Notes: a model not told the origin generated them from the sequence alone. A stretch of 39,508 nt of DNA from Komagataeibacter swingsii (GCF_003207895.1 NZ_NKUB01000023.1:1-39508); one strand, 5' to 3'. Positions 1 through 8,839 are shown, counted from the stretch's first letter. Numbers and translations: made by a program.

Positions 1-110
1 GACATTCCCAATCCACGCCTCCATGAACTCCTGCCCTGGCACTGGAAAGCCCACCAGCAGGTCCACAATACCATCGCCGCCTGAATACGCCCGCGTCTCT
101 CGCCGGATGA

Positions 111-1049
111 TTACCGCTTCACCTCCGCCCGGCGCTGTCCTGCCGTATTCAATCTGGACGGAGGGGGTGCGTCCAGATTTGGACCGGCACGAACATGGGG
201 ATTTCCCACCTTATCGCTCTCATTGCCGGGAATATCGGCAGCGGGTGATAAACCGGGAGACTCCCGTGTTTCCGATGCTCCAAAGCCCGCCGCCTGTAGC
301 CGCTCAAGGTCATCAAGAACGGCCTGGGGGCTATCGCGGCTCCCCTGTCCGTCCAACTGGAAGCGCAGGCGCACAATCACGTCGGACAGGTCATGGGCCG
401 GGATGAGCTTCTCCACCATGTCGCACAGGTGCCACCGCCGTTTGTCAGCACCGTTGCTCAGGTAATCATATTGGTTGTTCCCGTCCGCCACGTTGCGGTC
501 ATCACATAGCCTGTCCCACGCCTCATATTCAGCCAGAGCCGCCGGGATGGTGTCGGGCCACGGGATAGATTGCCCCATCGCCGCCACCACACGCTCGGAA
601 GGGCTGAAATGCGAACCGTCAAACGTATCGGCCTGGTCGCCTGGGTGGACCTCGCGGAATGGCTCAATGGCAGCATCCAGCGCCTTTTCTTCCGCCGTGG
701 GTGCGAACACGGCTTCCTCTGACCCATAGCGGGCAATCACCTCCGCAATCCGGTCTGCGTTGTCGCGCATCCAGCGCCGCCGCTTGGCATCATGCTCCCG
801 CTGGTAAGCCCGCATATGAGCTGGGTTGCCCATGTCATAGAACCTGAGACCCCCCGGTCCCGGCTGGGGCAGGTCATCACCGAACCCGCCATCCGCCAGC
901 AGGCCCGGAATGTCATCCAGCACATAGCCATACGGCTCGATCATTGCGGCGGCGCGGGTCCGGGCGGCGTCTGTCTCGCCTTCTTTACCGCCCTCCGCCA
1001 GTGCCCAGACCTTCGCCAGACGCTCAAGATTGATACCGGATTGCGCCAT
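111..1049 (-). CDS. Element-borne hypothetical protein, DUF2786-like N-terminus
   Basis: The product is 312 residues. Residues about 8-40 (LERLAKVWALAEGG, then AARTRAAAMIEPYGY) follow the helical pattern of the DUF2786-type domain seen in many phage and plasmid proteins; this is a resemblance by eye, not a search result. The rest is acidic and rich in charged residues with no membrane segment or recognisable catalytic motif. It lies downstream of, and on the same strand as, the integrase gene, so it is probably cargo or a replication/regulatory protein of the same integrated element. Its start lies just downstream of two copies of an operator-like palindrome, suggesting its promoter is repressor-controlled. 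The reading frame is well defined; the function is not known. Confidence 0.7.
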   Translation of the reverse strand: MAQSGINLERLAKVWALAEGGKEGETDAARTRAAAMIEPYGYVLDDIPGLLADGGFGDDLPQPGPGGLRFYDMGNPAHMRAYQREHDAKRRRWMRDNADRIAEVIARYGSEEAVFAPTAEEKALDAAIEPFREVHPGDQADTFDGSHFSPSERVVAAMGQSIPWPDTIPAALAEYEAWDRLCDDRNVADGNNQYDYLSNGADKRRWHLCDMVEKLIPAHDLSDVIVRLRFQLDGQGSRDSPQAVLDDLERLQAAGFGASETRESPGLSPAADIPGNESDKVGNPHVRAGPNLDAPPPSRLNTAGQRRAEVKR

Positions 1050-1064
1050 TGCCTGCCCTCGCCC

Positions 1065-1113
1065 TGTTCAAATTGAACATTACAGGATGGGCGGAGGGTG
1101 TACAAGTTGAACA
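1065..1113. promoter_or_regulatory. Paired palindromic operator-like repeats
   Basis: TGTTCAAATTGAACA (1065-1079) and TGTACAAGTTGAACA (1099-1113) match at all but two positions and are 34 bases apart centre to centre. The first is a palindrome of arm GTTCAA around one central base. They lie 16 to 64 bases upstream of the start of the leftward cargo gene, where a dimeric repressor would overlap its promoter. The binding protein is not encoded in the window. The role as an operator is inferred from symmetry, duplication and position. Confidence 0.5.
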
Positions 1114-1260
1114 GGACGCCGGGGGACATGTTAAAGGCGTTGGGTTTTGATAACACATCGACCGGACGTGTTAAGGGGTGGGGGGCCTCTGTACCCGCCC
1201 TGTAAAAACAGGAGGGCCACCGCTCAAGCACGCTGTTATCAGCATCCCAATCCGCTGTCA

Positions 1261-1440
1261 GTTACACGGATTACACCTCCATTCCCACCAGATGTAACCA
1301 AATCACACGCATTATAATGGCTGTTTTCTGACGATTATTGACGTGGTTACACGGTTACATCAGTTACATCCAAAAACATAGACACCGAACGGACAGCGCA
1401 GGTGTAATCCACCCTGTCATGGCCGGTTCCTGTGTAACCC
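1261..1440. repeat. Cluster of GGTTACAY iteron-like repeats
   Basis: About seven copies of a GGTTACAC/GGTTACATC motif occur in both orientations: forward near 1261, 1268, 1345, 1353 and 1362, reverse near 1291, 1401 and 1431. The three at 1345-1371 are nearly tandem. The last copy lies inside the 3' end of the integrase gene and another abuts its stop codon. The stretch 1114-1416 otherwise holds no gene. Such a cluster could be replication iterons of a P4-like element or protein-binding arm sites. Neither is proven. Confidence 0.5.
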
Positions 1441-2628
1441 GCAGCAATAAGCAGCCCATTCATCCATCAGGGCACGACGCTTCTCAAACAGGTCGCCCCG
1501 CCGGTAAGCCGCCTCCACCTTGTTGCCGACTGCATGGGCAAGCGCCATCTCCACAACCTCATTCGGATAATCGGTTGCTTCCGCAGCCCAGTCCCGGAAC
1601 GTGGACCGCAGGCCATGCACGGTCACGTCCTTGGTCCCGGCTGCAAGATGCAAAGCCTTGGACAGCGCCACGTCAGTCAGGGGGCGTGATGGCCTGTATC
1701 CGGGAAAGACAAAGCCAGTCCCATTTGTCGGCTGGCACAGGCCGTCCAGAATATCCGTGGCAGGCATGGACAGAGGGACACGGTGCAACCGCCCTGCCTT
1801 CATCCTCTCCGCCGGTATCGTCCACACACGGGTGGTCATATCAATTTCAGACCACAGGCAGGACCGGACCTCACCAGACCGCGCCGCTGTCAGACAAGCA
1901 AAGCGAACAGCTTTGGCCGCCAGGCCGCCGGACATGCTCAGAGCCGCCATGACCGATGCAATGTCCGTCCACGGGATAGCCTTGTGATGCTGGACCTTTG
2001 CCACCTTGGACGGGGCAGGAAGCAGTGCAGACAGGTGCCCACGCCATCGGGCCGGATTCTCACCCTCTCGCCAGCCCATGACACGCGCATAATCAAGTAT
2101 GCGCTCCATGCGGCCCCTCAGCCGCCCGGCTGTCTCTGTCCTGTCTGTCCAGATAGGGCGGAGGGCAGACAACACATCATCGGTATCAACGTCTTTGATA
2201 GGCTTGTCCCCAAAGACAGGGAAAACATGGTTGGCAAGCGATCCGGTCCATGTGGCAGCGGCCTTGCGATCCTTCCATGCCGGTGCCTGCTCCGTGATGT
2301 ATGCCTGCGCCACCTCCGCAAAAGTGCCGCCCTGCTCCATCTTCCGGGCGGCTTTTTCCTTTGCCCGCTCCACCAGGGGGTCAGTGCCTTCCTTAATCAT
2401 GCGGCGGAGATCCACAGCCCTGTCACGCGCACCGGCCAACGAAAGACCGGGATAGCTGCCAAGGCTCATCTGCCTGCGCTTGCCGGTTGCTGGCGACGTA
2501 TAGCGCATCTCCCACAGGCGCGATCCCCCAGAGGCCACCAACCACAGGCCACCACCGTCGCATATGCTGCCATCCCTGTGACGTGACACCTGTAGAGCCG
2601 TCAGTTGATTGGGTCCGAGTCTGCTCAA
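1417..2628 (-). CDS. Tyrosine-type site-specific integrase (P4-like)
   Basis: This 403-residue protein catalyses integration and excision of the mobile element at a chromosomal attachment site. The N-terminal 90 residues (GGGLWLVASGGSRLW, LGSYPGLSLAGARDRA) are the arm-DNA-binding DUF4102 domain, followed by a core-binding SAM-like domain. The C-terminal catalytic domain shows the expected set: Arg in TAARSGEVR, HGLR (HxxR) before STFRDWAAE, a late His in ALAHAVGN, and the nucleophilic Tyr in EAAYRRGDL. Its length is normal for P4-type integrases and the gene looks intact. It is transcribed towards the cargo gene. The sequence upstream of it carries repeated TCTGGGAC motifs and a small inverted repeat, as expected if the attachment site lies beside the integrase promoter. 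Confidence 0.93.
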   Translation of the reverse strand: MSRLGPNQLTALQVSRHRDGSICDGGGLWLVASGGSRLWEMRYTSPATGKRRQMSLGSYPGLSLAGARDRAVDLRRMIKEGTDPLVERAKEKAARKMEQGGTFAEVAQAYITEQAPAWKDRKAAATWTGSLANHVFPVFGDKPIKDVDTDDVLSALRPIWTDRTETAGRLRGRMERILDYARVMGWREGENPARWRGHLSALLPAPSKVAKVQHHKAIPWTDIASVMAALSMSGGLAAKAVRFACLTAARSGEVRSCLWSEIDMTTRVWTIPAERMKAGRLHRVPLSMPATDILDGLCQPTNGTGFVFPGYRPSRPLTDVALSKALHLAAGTKDVTVHGLRSTFRDWAAEATDYPNEVVEMALAHAVGNKVEAAYRRGDLFEKRRALMDEWAAYCCGLHRNRP

Positions 2629-2681
2629 TCCAGCTTACCCCTCTTATTACCCCCCTTAGAATCGGGGATTGTGTGGGTCAT

Positions 2682-2762
2682 TCTGGGACGCTCTGGGACA
2701 CTCACGCCAGCAAATACTTAGGAAACCTCATGTTTTGGGCACGCCCTGAAACACTCTGGGAC
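2682..2762. repeat. TCTGGGAC repeats, candidate integrase arm sites
   Basis: TCTGGGAC occurs three times in one orientation at 2682-2689, 2692-2699 and 2755-2762, just upstream of the integrase start. Tyrosine integrases of this family bind short direct repeats flanking the crossover core, so these are reasonable arm-type sites. This is an inference from position and repetition. The whole gap from 2629 to 3160 contains no credible gene. Confidence 0.4.
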
Positions 2763-2770
2763 GTGGGTTA

Positions 2771-2789
2771 GGCGGATTTCGAGTCCGCC
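2771..2789. other. Inverted repeat, possible attachment-site core
   Basis: GGCGGA (2771-2776) and TCCGCC (2784-2789) form a perfect 6-base-pair dyad around TTTCGAG. The sequence resembles a tRNA T-arm, the usual remnant where P4-type integrases insert, but no complete tRNA can be folded around it here. It sits directly beside the candidate arm sites, so it is the best guess for the element boundary. A matching copy beyond the left edge of the window would be needed to confirm it. Confidence 0.25.
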
Positions 2790-2910
2790 ATGATCCCCCT
2801 GAAAAATTTCGGTAGACCGCGATCTATCAATCCTGTTTGCCAATTTGCCCGGGGCGGCGCACGGGCCATCTGCTTTTTCCCGGTCCTGAACCGCTTCAGG
2901 CCATCATCAG

Positions 2911-2997
2911 GAAAGCTTCAGGAACCGTCGCCTTTTTTGGGGAAAGGCGGCGCATTAAAATTTTTACTGTTTATTATCAATAAATTATTTCAAAACA
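2911..2997. repeat. Dispersed intergenic hairpin repeat, copy A
   Basis: This copy has the family layout: GAAGCTTC-type box, then a hairpin with arms CGCCTTTT and GAAAGGCG (about 2929-2950), then an AT-rich tail with TTTTTACTGTTTATTATCAA. It is more diverged than the copies near 21.1 and 36.0 kb. It marks DNA outside the integrated element. Confidence 0.6.
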
Positions 2998-3160
2998 GGC
3001 TTCCAGCCATGCCACGCACTTGCATGTGAGGGAAGATTGGGAATGATGGGGCATAACTGTGCCCTGTGGTGACGGGTAACATATCATCCCCCCTTATGGC
3101 ACGGTTGCATACATGGCGGTTATGGCCGTCATGATCGGTTCACGAACACGGAGCGTATTC

Positions 3161-4159
3161 ATGACGCAGGCATCTGTTACGGAAACCACCACAATCCGCG
3201 GGCTTAAACATCCCGTCTCGCGCATTGCGCTTGGCACATGGGCCATTGGTGGATGGATGTGGGGTGGTCCGGATGACCGAAACGCCATTGCCACCATCCA
3301 CGAAGCCATTGAGCTGGGCATAACGCTGGTCGATACGGCACCCGTCTATGGCTTTGGCCATTCGGAGGAAATCGTGGGGCAGGCCCTTGCCGGGCGGCGG
3401 GACAGGGTGGCGATCGCAACCAAGGTCGGACTGGACTGGAAGGACGACCACAAGCCGTTCCGCAATACCTCGCCGGCCCGCATCCGCAAGGAAATCGAGG
3501 ATTCGCTACGCCGCCTGCGTACCGATTACATCGACCTGTATCAGGTCCACTGGCCAGATTCCGCCGTGCCGATGGATGAAACCGCCCGCACGCTGGAAGA
3601 TCTGGTCAAGGAAGGCAAGGTGCTGGCGCTTGGGGTCAGCAACTTCACCATCGCCGAGATGGACGCCTTTCGCGCGGTCGCGCCGCTGGCTGCGGTGCAG
3701 CCGCCTTACAACCTGTTCGAGCGCGGGATGGAACATGACATCCTGCCCTATGCACGCCAGCATGACCTGACCATCCTTGCCTATGGCCCGCTGTGCCGTG
3801 GCCTGCTGTCGGGCAAGATGACGGCGCAGACGAAATTCGGCCCTGACGATCTGCGCAGCGCGGACCCCAAGTTCCAGCCGCCCCGCTTTGCCCAGTATCT
3901 GGAAGCCGTGCGCCAGTTGCAGGATTTCGCGCGTGAGAAGCATGGCAAGTCGCTTCTGGCGCTGGCCATCCGCTGGGTACTGGACCAGGGGCCGACCATT
4001 GCCCTGTGGGGCGCGCGCCGCCCGGACCAGATCGCAGCGGTTGCCGATGCCATCGGCTGGCACCTGAATGCGGATGACCTGCGCGAGATCGATACGATCC
4101 TTAAATCCTGCATCAAGGACCCGGTCGGGCCGGAATTCATGGCGCCCCCGGGTCGCTGA
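3161..4159 (+). CDS. Aldo/keto reductase
   Basis: A cytoplasmic NAD(P)H-dependent oxidoreductase of the AKR superfamily, 332 residues. The start at 3161 is preferred over an ATG at 3113 because GGAG lies 7 bases upstream and the protein then begins just before the first beta strand. The catalytic tetrad is visible: Asp58 and Tyr63 (VDTAPVYGFGHSE), Lys88 (ATKVG) and His130 (YQVHWPD). The C-terminal NADP-binding region (IRWVLDQGPTIALWGARRPDQ) is present. Family members reduce aldehydes and ketones, and in acetic acid bacteria may act on sugar-derived carbonyls. The substrate cannot be read from sequence. It has no obvious operon partner. Confidence 0.9.
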   Translation: MTQASVTETTTIRGLKHPVSRIALGTWAIGGWMWGGPDDRNAIATIHEAIELGITLVDTAPVYGFGHSEEIVGQALAGRRDRVAIATKVGLDWKDDHKPFRNTSPARIRKEIEDSLRRLRTDYIDLYQVHWPDSAVPMDETARTLEDLVKEGKVLALGVSNFTIAEMDAFRAVAPLAAVQPPYNLFERGMEHDILPYARQHDLTILAYGPLCRGLLSGKMTAQTKFGPDDLRSADPKFQPPRFAQYLEAVRQLQDFAREKHGKSLLALAIRWVLDQGPTIALWGARRPDQIAAVADAIGWHLNADDLREIDTILKSCIKDPVGPEFMAPPGR

Positions 4160-4176
4160 CAGCGTTTCGCCCCCTG

Positions 4177-4521
4177 ATGACCAAAGGCAGGCTGCTCCGC
4201 CTCCATTTCATTGCCCATGAAAATGCCCAGGACGGGCTTCTGGCTGCGCAACCGGATGGTACATACAAAAGCGGCGCATGGGGCAAAATGCGGAAAATAC
4301 TGCCGCAGGTCATCGGGGCCGAAATCCACCTGCACGAAAACCAGCGGGCGGAATCTTGGTGCCGCGGGCGCATTACCGCATGGGAACATGCGGTAAATCA
4401 TCCCGGCCGCATCACCTTCACATTCATGCCGGACAAAACCATCGCACCCGCCACGGCCCGGCGATGGGGCATGGAACAGGCCCGCGTGTGGGATGGTTGC
4501 GACAGTATGGAAAACACCTGA
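4177..4521 (+). CDS. Small hypothetical protein
   Basis: A 114-residue frame starting 18 bases after the aldo/keto reductase stop, with no clear ribosome-binding site, possibly read by coupling. The composition looks protein-like (LRLHFIAHENAQDG, GAEIHLHENQRAESW) with many His, Trp and charged residues, no signal peptide and no membrane segment. I do not recognise a family. A longer antisense frame covers the same DNA but reads as a shadow. The gene is plausible, not certain. Confidence 0.42.
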   Translation: MTKGRLLRLHFIAHENAQDGLLAAQPDGTYKSGAWGKMRKILPQVIGAEIHLHENQRAESWCRGRITAWEHAVNHPGRITFTFMPDKTIAPATARRWGMEQARVWDGCDSMENT

Positions 4522-4761
4522 CCATGGCAGGCCATCCCGCATGGGAAGGAATTGCGCATATGGGCGACCGGGTTCCCGCACGACGTGCCCGGATCGGCCT
4601 GGCGCCATAGGATCGCCGCCTGATCCCACGACATAGCCCGTTCATCGCGTCTGCATTCATATTGACTGAACGGGTATGTCCCGCAAAATCGGCATGAACA
4701 GAACGTCAGCCATGCTGATCGCAGCGATTCCCGACCCGGATGGGGCCAAATGGAGTGACCG

Positions 4762-5313
4762 ATGACATCCTTTCCCCTGCGGGGCATGCTTGTGGCCAGC
4801 GCCTGCGCGCTTGGTTTCTTCCACCTGCCCTGCATCCTGCGTCCGGCCCATGCGCAGCAGGCGGAAGAACACCATGGCCCCACGGCGGAACAGCGCGCGG
4901 AAATCCAGCGCGCGGTGCATGAGGCGATCCAGCAGGACATACGCAAGGTGGCGCAGTACAAGCTGCCCACGGATTTCTTCGCCCGCATGCTGCCCCTGAT
5001 CCGGCAGATCAGGCGGGCCAACATCGTGCCGCCCACCCAGACCACCAACATGACACTGGCCACCACCATCCGGCGCACGCAGGCCATGCCGCAGCTCCAG
5101 GCGATCCTGCAGCAGCATGGCATGTCGGCGGAAGATTTTGTCATGAGCCTGACCACGTTCGAAATGACAAACGCCATGGTCCAGGCGCCCCCGCAGAAGA
5201 CACAGGACACACCGAAGCTTGATAAGGATAATGTCAGGCTGATCCAGTCCCATCAGGCACTGGCGCAGGCGCTGGTGCATGACATGGATGGCGAAAGCGA
5301 ACACCTGCAATAA
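4762..5313 (+). CDS. Secreted hypothetical protein
   Basis: 183 residues with a Sec signal peptide (MTSFPLRGM, hydrophobic core LVASACALGFF, cleavage probably after AHA at residue 31). The mature part is helical and rich in Gln, His and Ala (EQRAEIQRAVHEAIQQDIRKVA), suggesting a soluble periplasmic helical protein. A second half (TIRRTQAMPQLQAILQQHGMSAEDFVMSLTTFEM) also looks helical. GGAG at 4752 precedes the ATG by 6 bases, supporting this start. It stands alone, with a dispersed repeat behind it. The family is not recognised. Confidence 0.75.
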   Translation: MTSFPLRGMLVASACALGFFHLPCILRPAHAQQAEEHHGPTAEQRAEIQRAVHEAIQQDIRKVAQYKLPTDFFARMLPLIRQIRRANIVPPTQTTNMTLATTIRRTQAMPQLQAILQQHGMSAEDFVMSLTTFEMTNAMVQAPPQKTQDTPKLDKDNVRLIQSHQALAQALVHDMDGESEHLQ

Positions 5314-5357
5314 CAGGCTGTTCCGGAATCCCGCCGACAGGACACCCGGCAGACAAT

Positions 5358-5431
5358 CAAAAGCTTCACGGAACGTCGCCTTTTTGAAAAAAGGCGGCAT
5401 TCAAGAACGTTTGTCATCTTTTATCAGCAAT
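5358..5431. repeat. Dispersed intergenic hairpin repeat, copy B
   Basis: AAGCTTC, then GTCGCC with TTTTTGAAAAAAGGCGGC forming a hairpin at about 5377-5398, and a degenerate AT-rich tail. It lies 45 bases after the secreted-protein stop codon and could serve as that gene's transcription end. The remaining gap to 5578 shows no further gene. Confidence 0.6.
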
Positions 5432-5578
5432 ACGGGCGTACCAGCATGGCAGATGCCGGGGTGCGGCTCTTGCCAGTCATGCGATCTTTGCGGATATGAC
5501 CGGCACGACTGGTCACATGCCATTGTAAAGGCTGGTGCGTTGCCAGTCCGGTCATGTGGATAATGGACGGTGTTGGTC

Positions 5579-7291
5579 ATGCAGACCGGAACAGGCGGAT
5601 CGGACTCTGGGGCGATGGCGGACGACGTACCCGCCCGCAATGGGCTGCGCGCCCGGCTGCATGATATCATGGCTGGCCTGTCGCTGGCCTCCATGAACAT
5701 TCCGCAGGTTCTGGGCTACACGCGCATTGCCGCCATGCCGGCGGTAACGGGGCTGTACACGGTGCTGCTGCCACTGGTGGCGTTCGCGTGTTTCGGGGCT
5801 TCGAAACATCTGGTTGTCGCAGCCGATTCAGCTACCGCCGCCATTTTTTCCAGCGCGGTGGGCCGCATGGCGACACCGGGCAGCGCGCATTACATGGCGC
5901 TGGTCAGCATGGTTGCCCTGCTCAGCGCGGGCTTCCTGCTTGTGGCGCGCCTGTTCCGCCTGGGGTTCCTGGCGGATTTCCTCTCCCGCACCGTTCTGGT
6001 GGGTTTCCTTGCCGGGGTGGGGTTGCAGGTGGCGCTGGCCATGACGCGCGACATGCTGGGCATCACGACCACGGCGCATAACCCGGTGCTGCAGCTGTTC
6101 CAGACACTGTCGCAGCTTGCGTACGTCAATGTCCCGACCCTGCTGCTGTCTGGCTGCATCGTGGCCATCATCATGGCAGGGGACCGGCTGACGCCGCGCG
6201 CGCCACTGGCGCTGGTGACCGTGGTGGGCACGATCGTGGCCAGCATGACCTGCGGCCTGTCGCGGTTCGGGATCGAGACCATCGGCCCGATCGCGGGGGG
6301 GCTGCCACGCCTGTCCATCCCCGATGTGTCATGGAATGACATGCTGGCGCTGCTGCCGTCCACGACATCATGCGTTTTTGTCATCATTGCGCAGAGTGCC
6401 GCGACATCACGCGCCTTTGCCCAGCGCTTCCATGACCCGGTGGATGACAACGCGGATATACTGGGCCTGTGCGCCGCCAACGCGGCGGCGGGGCTGAGCG
6501 GGACATTCACCGTCAATGGCAGCCCGACCCAGACCGCGATGGCCGTGCGTGCGGGCGGGCGCAGCCAGCTTGCGCAACTGACATTCGCCATCGTCACGAT
6601 GCTGGTGCTGGTGTTCCTGACCGCGCCACTGCAGTACCTGCCGCGCTGCGTGCTGGCGTCCATCGTCTTTACCGTAGCACTGGGCATGATCGACCTGCGG
6701 GCGATGGCCGCCATCCGGCGTGAAAGCCCCGGCGAGTTCGGGCTGGCGCTGGTCACCGCCGCCGCCGTTGTCGGCATCGGGGTGGAACAGGGCATCTTCC
6801 TTGCCATCGCGCTGTCGCTGTTCCGCCATGTGCGGCACAGCTACGAACCCCATACGATGATCCTGCGCCGCGACGGGCAGTCCGGGCTGCTGGAACCCTA
6901 TGACGTAAGGCCCGGGCAGCAGACCGCGCCGGGGCTGATTGTCTACCGCTTCTGTGCCGACCTGTTCTATGCCAACGCCACGCGGTTCGCGCATGACGTG
7001 CGGGTGCTGGTTGACAATGCGCCCACCCCCGTCCGGTGCCTTGTGATCGACGCCAGCGCGATTACGGATATCGACTTTTCCGCCGCAAGCGACCTGCGCG
7101 ACCTGTTCACGGCCCTGCGGGGGCGGCATGTCACCGTGATATTTGGCCGCGTCACCCCCTACCTGCGGGCCGACATGGACCGCCACCGCATCACCCCGGT
7201 CGTCGGGGCGGCCAATATCCATGCGCAGCTTCATACCGCCATCGCGGCGGCGCAGCAGGCGATGGCAGGCAGCGACACGCCCCACCCGTGA
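5579..7291 (+). CDS. SulP-family anion transporter with STAS domain
   Basis: An inner-membrane anion transporter of the SLC26/SulP family, about 570 residues. The N-terminal family signature is clear (SLASMNIPQVLGYTRIAAMPAVTGLYTVLLP), followed by roughly a dozen hydrophobic segments. From about residue 455 comes a STAS domain with the VIDASAITDIDFSAASDL core. Family substrates include sulfate, bicarbonate and dicarboxylates; which applies here is not determined. A GTG at 5570 is an alternative start; the ATG at 5579 is preferred because GGACGG lies at a better distance. It is followed at about 100 bases by cardiolipin synthase on the same strand. Given the organosulfur locus downstream, sulfate is an attractive but unproven substrate. 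Confidence 0.9.
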   Translation: MQTGTGGSDSGAMADDVPARNGLRARLHDIMAGLSLASMNIPQVLGYTRIAAMPAVTGLYTVLLPLVAFACFGASKHLVVAADSATAAIFSSAVGRMATPGSAHYMALVSMVALLSAGFLLVARLFRLGFLADFLSRTVLVGFLAGVGLQVALAMTRDMLGITTTAHNPVLQLFQTLSQLAYVNVPTLLLSGCIVAIIMAGDRLTPRAPLALVTVVGTIVASMTCGLSRFGIETIGPIAGGLPRLSIPDVSWNDMLALLPSTTSCVFVIIAQSAATSRAFAQRFHDPVDDNADILGLCAANAAAGLSGTFTVNGSPTQTAMAVRAGGRSQLAQLTFAIVTMLVLVFLTAPLQYLPRCVLASIVFTVALGMIDLRAMAAIRRESPGEFGLALVTAAAVVGIGVEQGIFLAIALSLFRHVRHSYEPHTMILRRDGQSGLLEPYDVRPGQQTAPGLIVYRFCADLFYANATRFAHDVRVLVDNAPTPVRCLVIDASAITDIDFSAASDLRDLFTALRGRHVTVIFGRVTPYLRADMDRHRITPVVGAANIHAQLHTAIAAAQQAMAGSDTPHP

Positions 7292-7393
7292 CACACGCCT
7301 CCGCCGGTCATGGCCGCCATCGGTTGTCCATGCCCTGCCAAGGCGATACGATACTGCCGCACACATCATTTCCGGACAGGATGGGAACAGGGC

Positions 7394-8839
7394 ATGCAAT
7401 GGGGCTGGATCAGTGCGGCAACCACCATCAGTTTCCAGATCCTGTTCATCATCCGCGTTCTGCTCAGGCCACACCGCCAGCCCGCATCACGCGTGGCATG
7501 GGTGGCCATTATCGGGTCCCTGCCCATCCTTGGCATGATTGCCTACCTGCTGCTGGGCGAAACCCACCTGAACGAACGGATTCTCCAGCGTATCCGCATG
7601 GCCATCAGGCGGCTGCCCGTTCCCGGCAAGACCAGCAACGCGCTGATCGACGCCGAACGTGATTTCGGGCTGCACCCGCGCCTTGCCCCGCTGTTTCGCG
7701 TCGGGCAGTCCATCAGCGGCTATCCGCCCATGGGGGGCAATACCGCAACCCTCATGCCGGATTCCGATGCCGCCATCGCCGCCATGGTGCATGACATCGA
7801 TGCCGCGCGCGCGCATGTGCATATCAGCTTCTATATCTGGCTGTCCGACAATAACGGCATGAAAGTGGTCGAAGCCCTGAAACGCGCGGCAGGGCGCGGT
7901 GTGATCTGCCGCGTCATGGCCGACGACCTGGGATCGCGCCGCCTGATCCACAGCCGTCACTGGCGGGACATGCAGGCCGCAGGCGTGCGGCTTGTGCGGG
8001 CGCTACCCATCGGCAACCTGCTGCAACGCCCCTTTCGCGGGCGGTTCGACATGCGCAACCACCGCAAGATTGTCGTCATTGACAACCGCGTAACCTATTG
8101 CGGCAGCCAGAACTGCGCCGACGCGGCATTCCGGGTCAAGCCGCGCTTTGCCCCATGGGTTGACCTGGTTACACGGTTTGAAGGCCCGGTGGTACTGCAG
8201 AACCAGCACCTGTTCGCAACCGACTGGTTCGGCCACACCGACGAAGACCTGACCGAACTGCTGGCCACGGCGCCCATGCCGGCAGGGGACGGCTTCGTGG
8301 CCCAGGTCATCGGGACCAGTGCCGCCGTGCGTTATGCCGCGATGCCGGAAGTGTTCGTATCCCTGATGAACGCGGCGGCACGCGACCTGACGGTTACAAC
8401 CCCCTATTATGTCCCGGACGAACCCATACAGGCCGCCCTGTGCGCGGCCGCGCGGCGTGGCGTGAACACGACGCTTACGGTCCCGACCCGCAATGATTCA
8501 TGGATCGTCGCCGGCGCCAGCCGCAGCTATTACCGTGAACTGCTGGAAGCAGGGGTCAAGCTGTATGAATACCCGCACGGCCTGCTGCATACCAAGGCGC
8601 TGACAGTGGACGGGAAAATGACCATGATCGGGTCCGCCAACCTGGACCGGCGCAGCTTTGACCTCAATTTCGAAAACAATATCCTGTTCGTGGACCCCGC
8701 GTTCACGGCTGACATCCATGCCCGCCAGCAGACCTATACCACTGCCGCCACCCCCATCACGCTGGAGATGGTCATGGACTGGCCTAAATACCGCGTCCTG
8801 TGGAACAACGTGCTGGCGATGGTTGGCCCCGTTTTGTGA
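7394..8839 (+). CDS. cls: Cardiolipin synthase (phospholipase D family)
   Basis: A membrane-bound enzyme that condenses two phosphatidylglycerol molecules into cardiolipin and glycerol. The 481-residue product starts with two hydrophobic segments (TTISFQILFIIRVLL and VAIIGSLPILGMIAYLLLG) and then has two PLD/HKD motifs: HRKIVVID with His223, Lys225 and Asp230, and HTKALTVDGKMTMIGSANLDRR split across residues 399-420 with His399, Lys401 and Asp406. Both are intact, as required for activity. The ATG at 7394 is chosen because it gives the usual family length and N-terminal membrane segments; an upstream in-frame ATG at 7310 would add a Cys-rich, unlikely stretch. Confidence 0.93.
   Translation: MQWGWISAATTISFQILFIIRVLLRPHRQPASRVAWVAIIGSLPILGMIAYLLLGETHLNERILQRIRMAIRRLPVPGKTSNALIDAERDFGLHPRLAPLFRVGQSISGYPPMGGNTATLMPDSDAAIAAMVHDIDAARAHVHISFYIWLSDNNGMKVVEALKRAAGRGVICRVMADDLGSRRLIHSRHWRDMQAAGVRLVRALPIGNLLQRPFRGRFDMRNHRKIVVIDNRVTYCGSQNCADAAFRVKPRFAPWVDLVTRFEGPVVLQNQHLFATDWFGHTDEDLTELLATAPMPAGDGFVAQVIGTSAAVRYAAMPEVFVSLMNAAARDLTVTTPYYVPDEPIQAALCAAARRGVNTTLTVPTRNDSWIVAGASRSYYRELLEAGVKLYEYPHGLLHTKALTVDGKMTMIGSANLDRRSFDLNFENNILFVDPAFTADIHARQQTYTTAATPITLEMVMDWPKYRVLWNNVLAMVGPVL

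Noticed and set aside
1-110. Leftward coding-looking frame running off the left edge (GDGIVDLLVGFPVPGQEF)
   Set aside because: The composition is protein-like, but no start codon with a ribosome-binding site can be placed, and too little lies in the window to call a gene.
1261-1440. CRISPR array
   Set aside because: Motif copies are only 8-9 bases long, occur in both orientations and have irregular spacing, unlike CRISPR repeats and spacers.
2771-2790. tRNA gene remnant
   Set aside because: The T-arm-like inverted repeat has no acceptor, anticodon or D arm around it, so it is listed only as a candidate attachment-site core.
3781-4629. Antisense open frame covering the aldo/keto reductase 3' end and the small gene after it
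   Set aside because: Composition rich in Arg, Pro and Ser typical of shadows, and it overlaps a gene with an intact catalytic tetrad.
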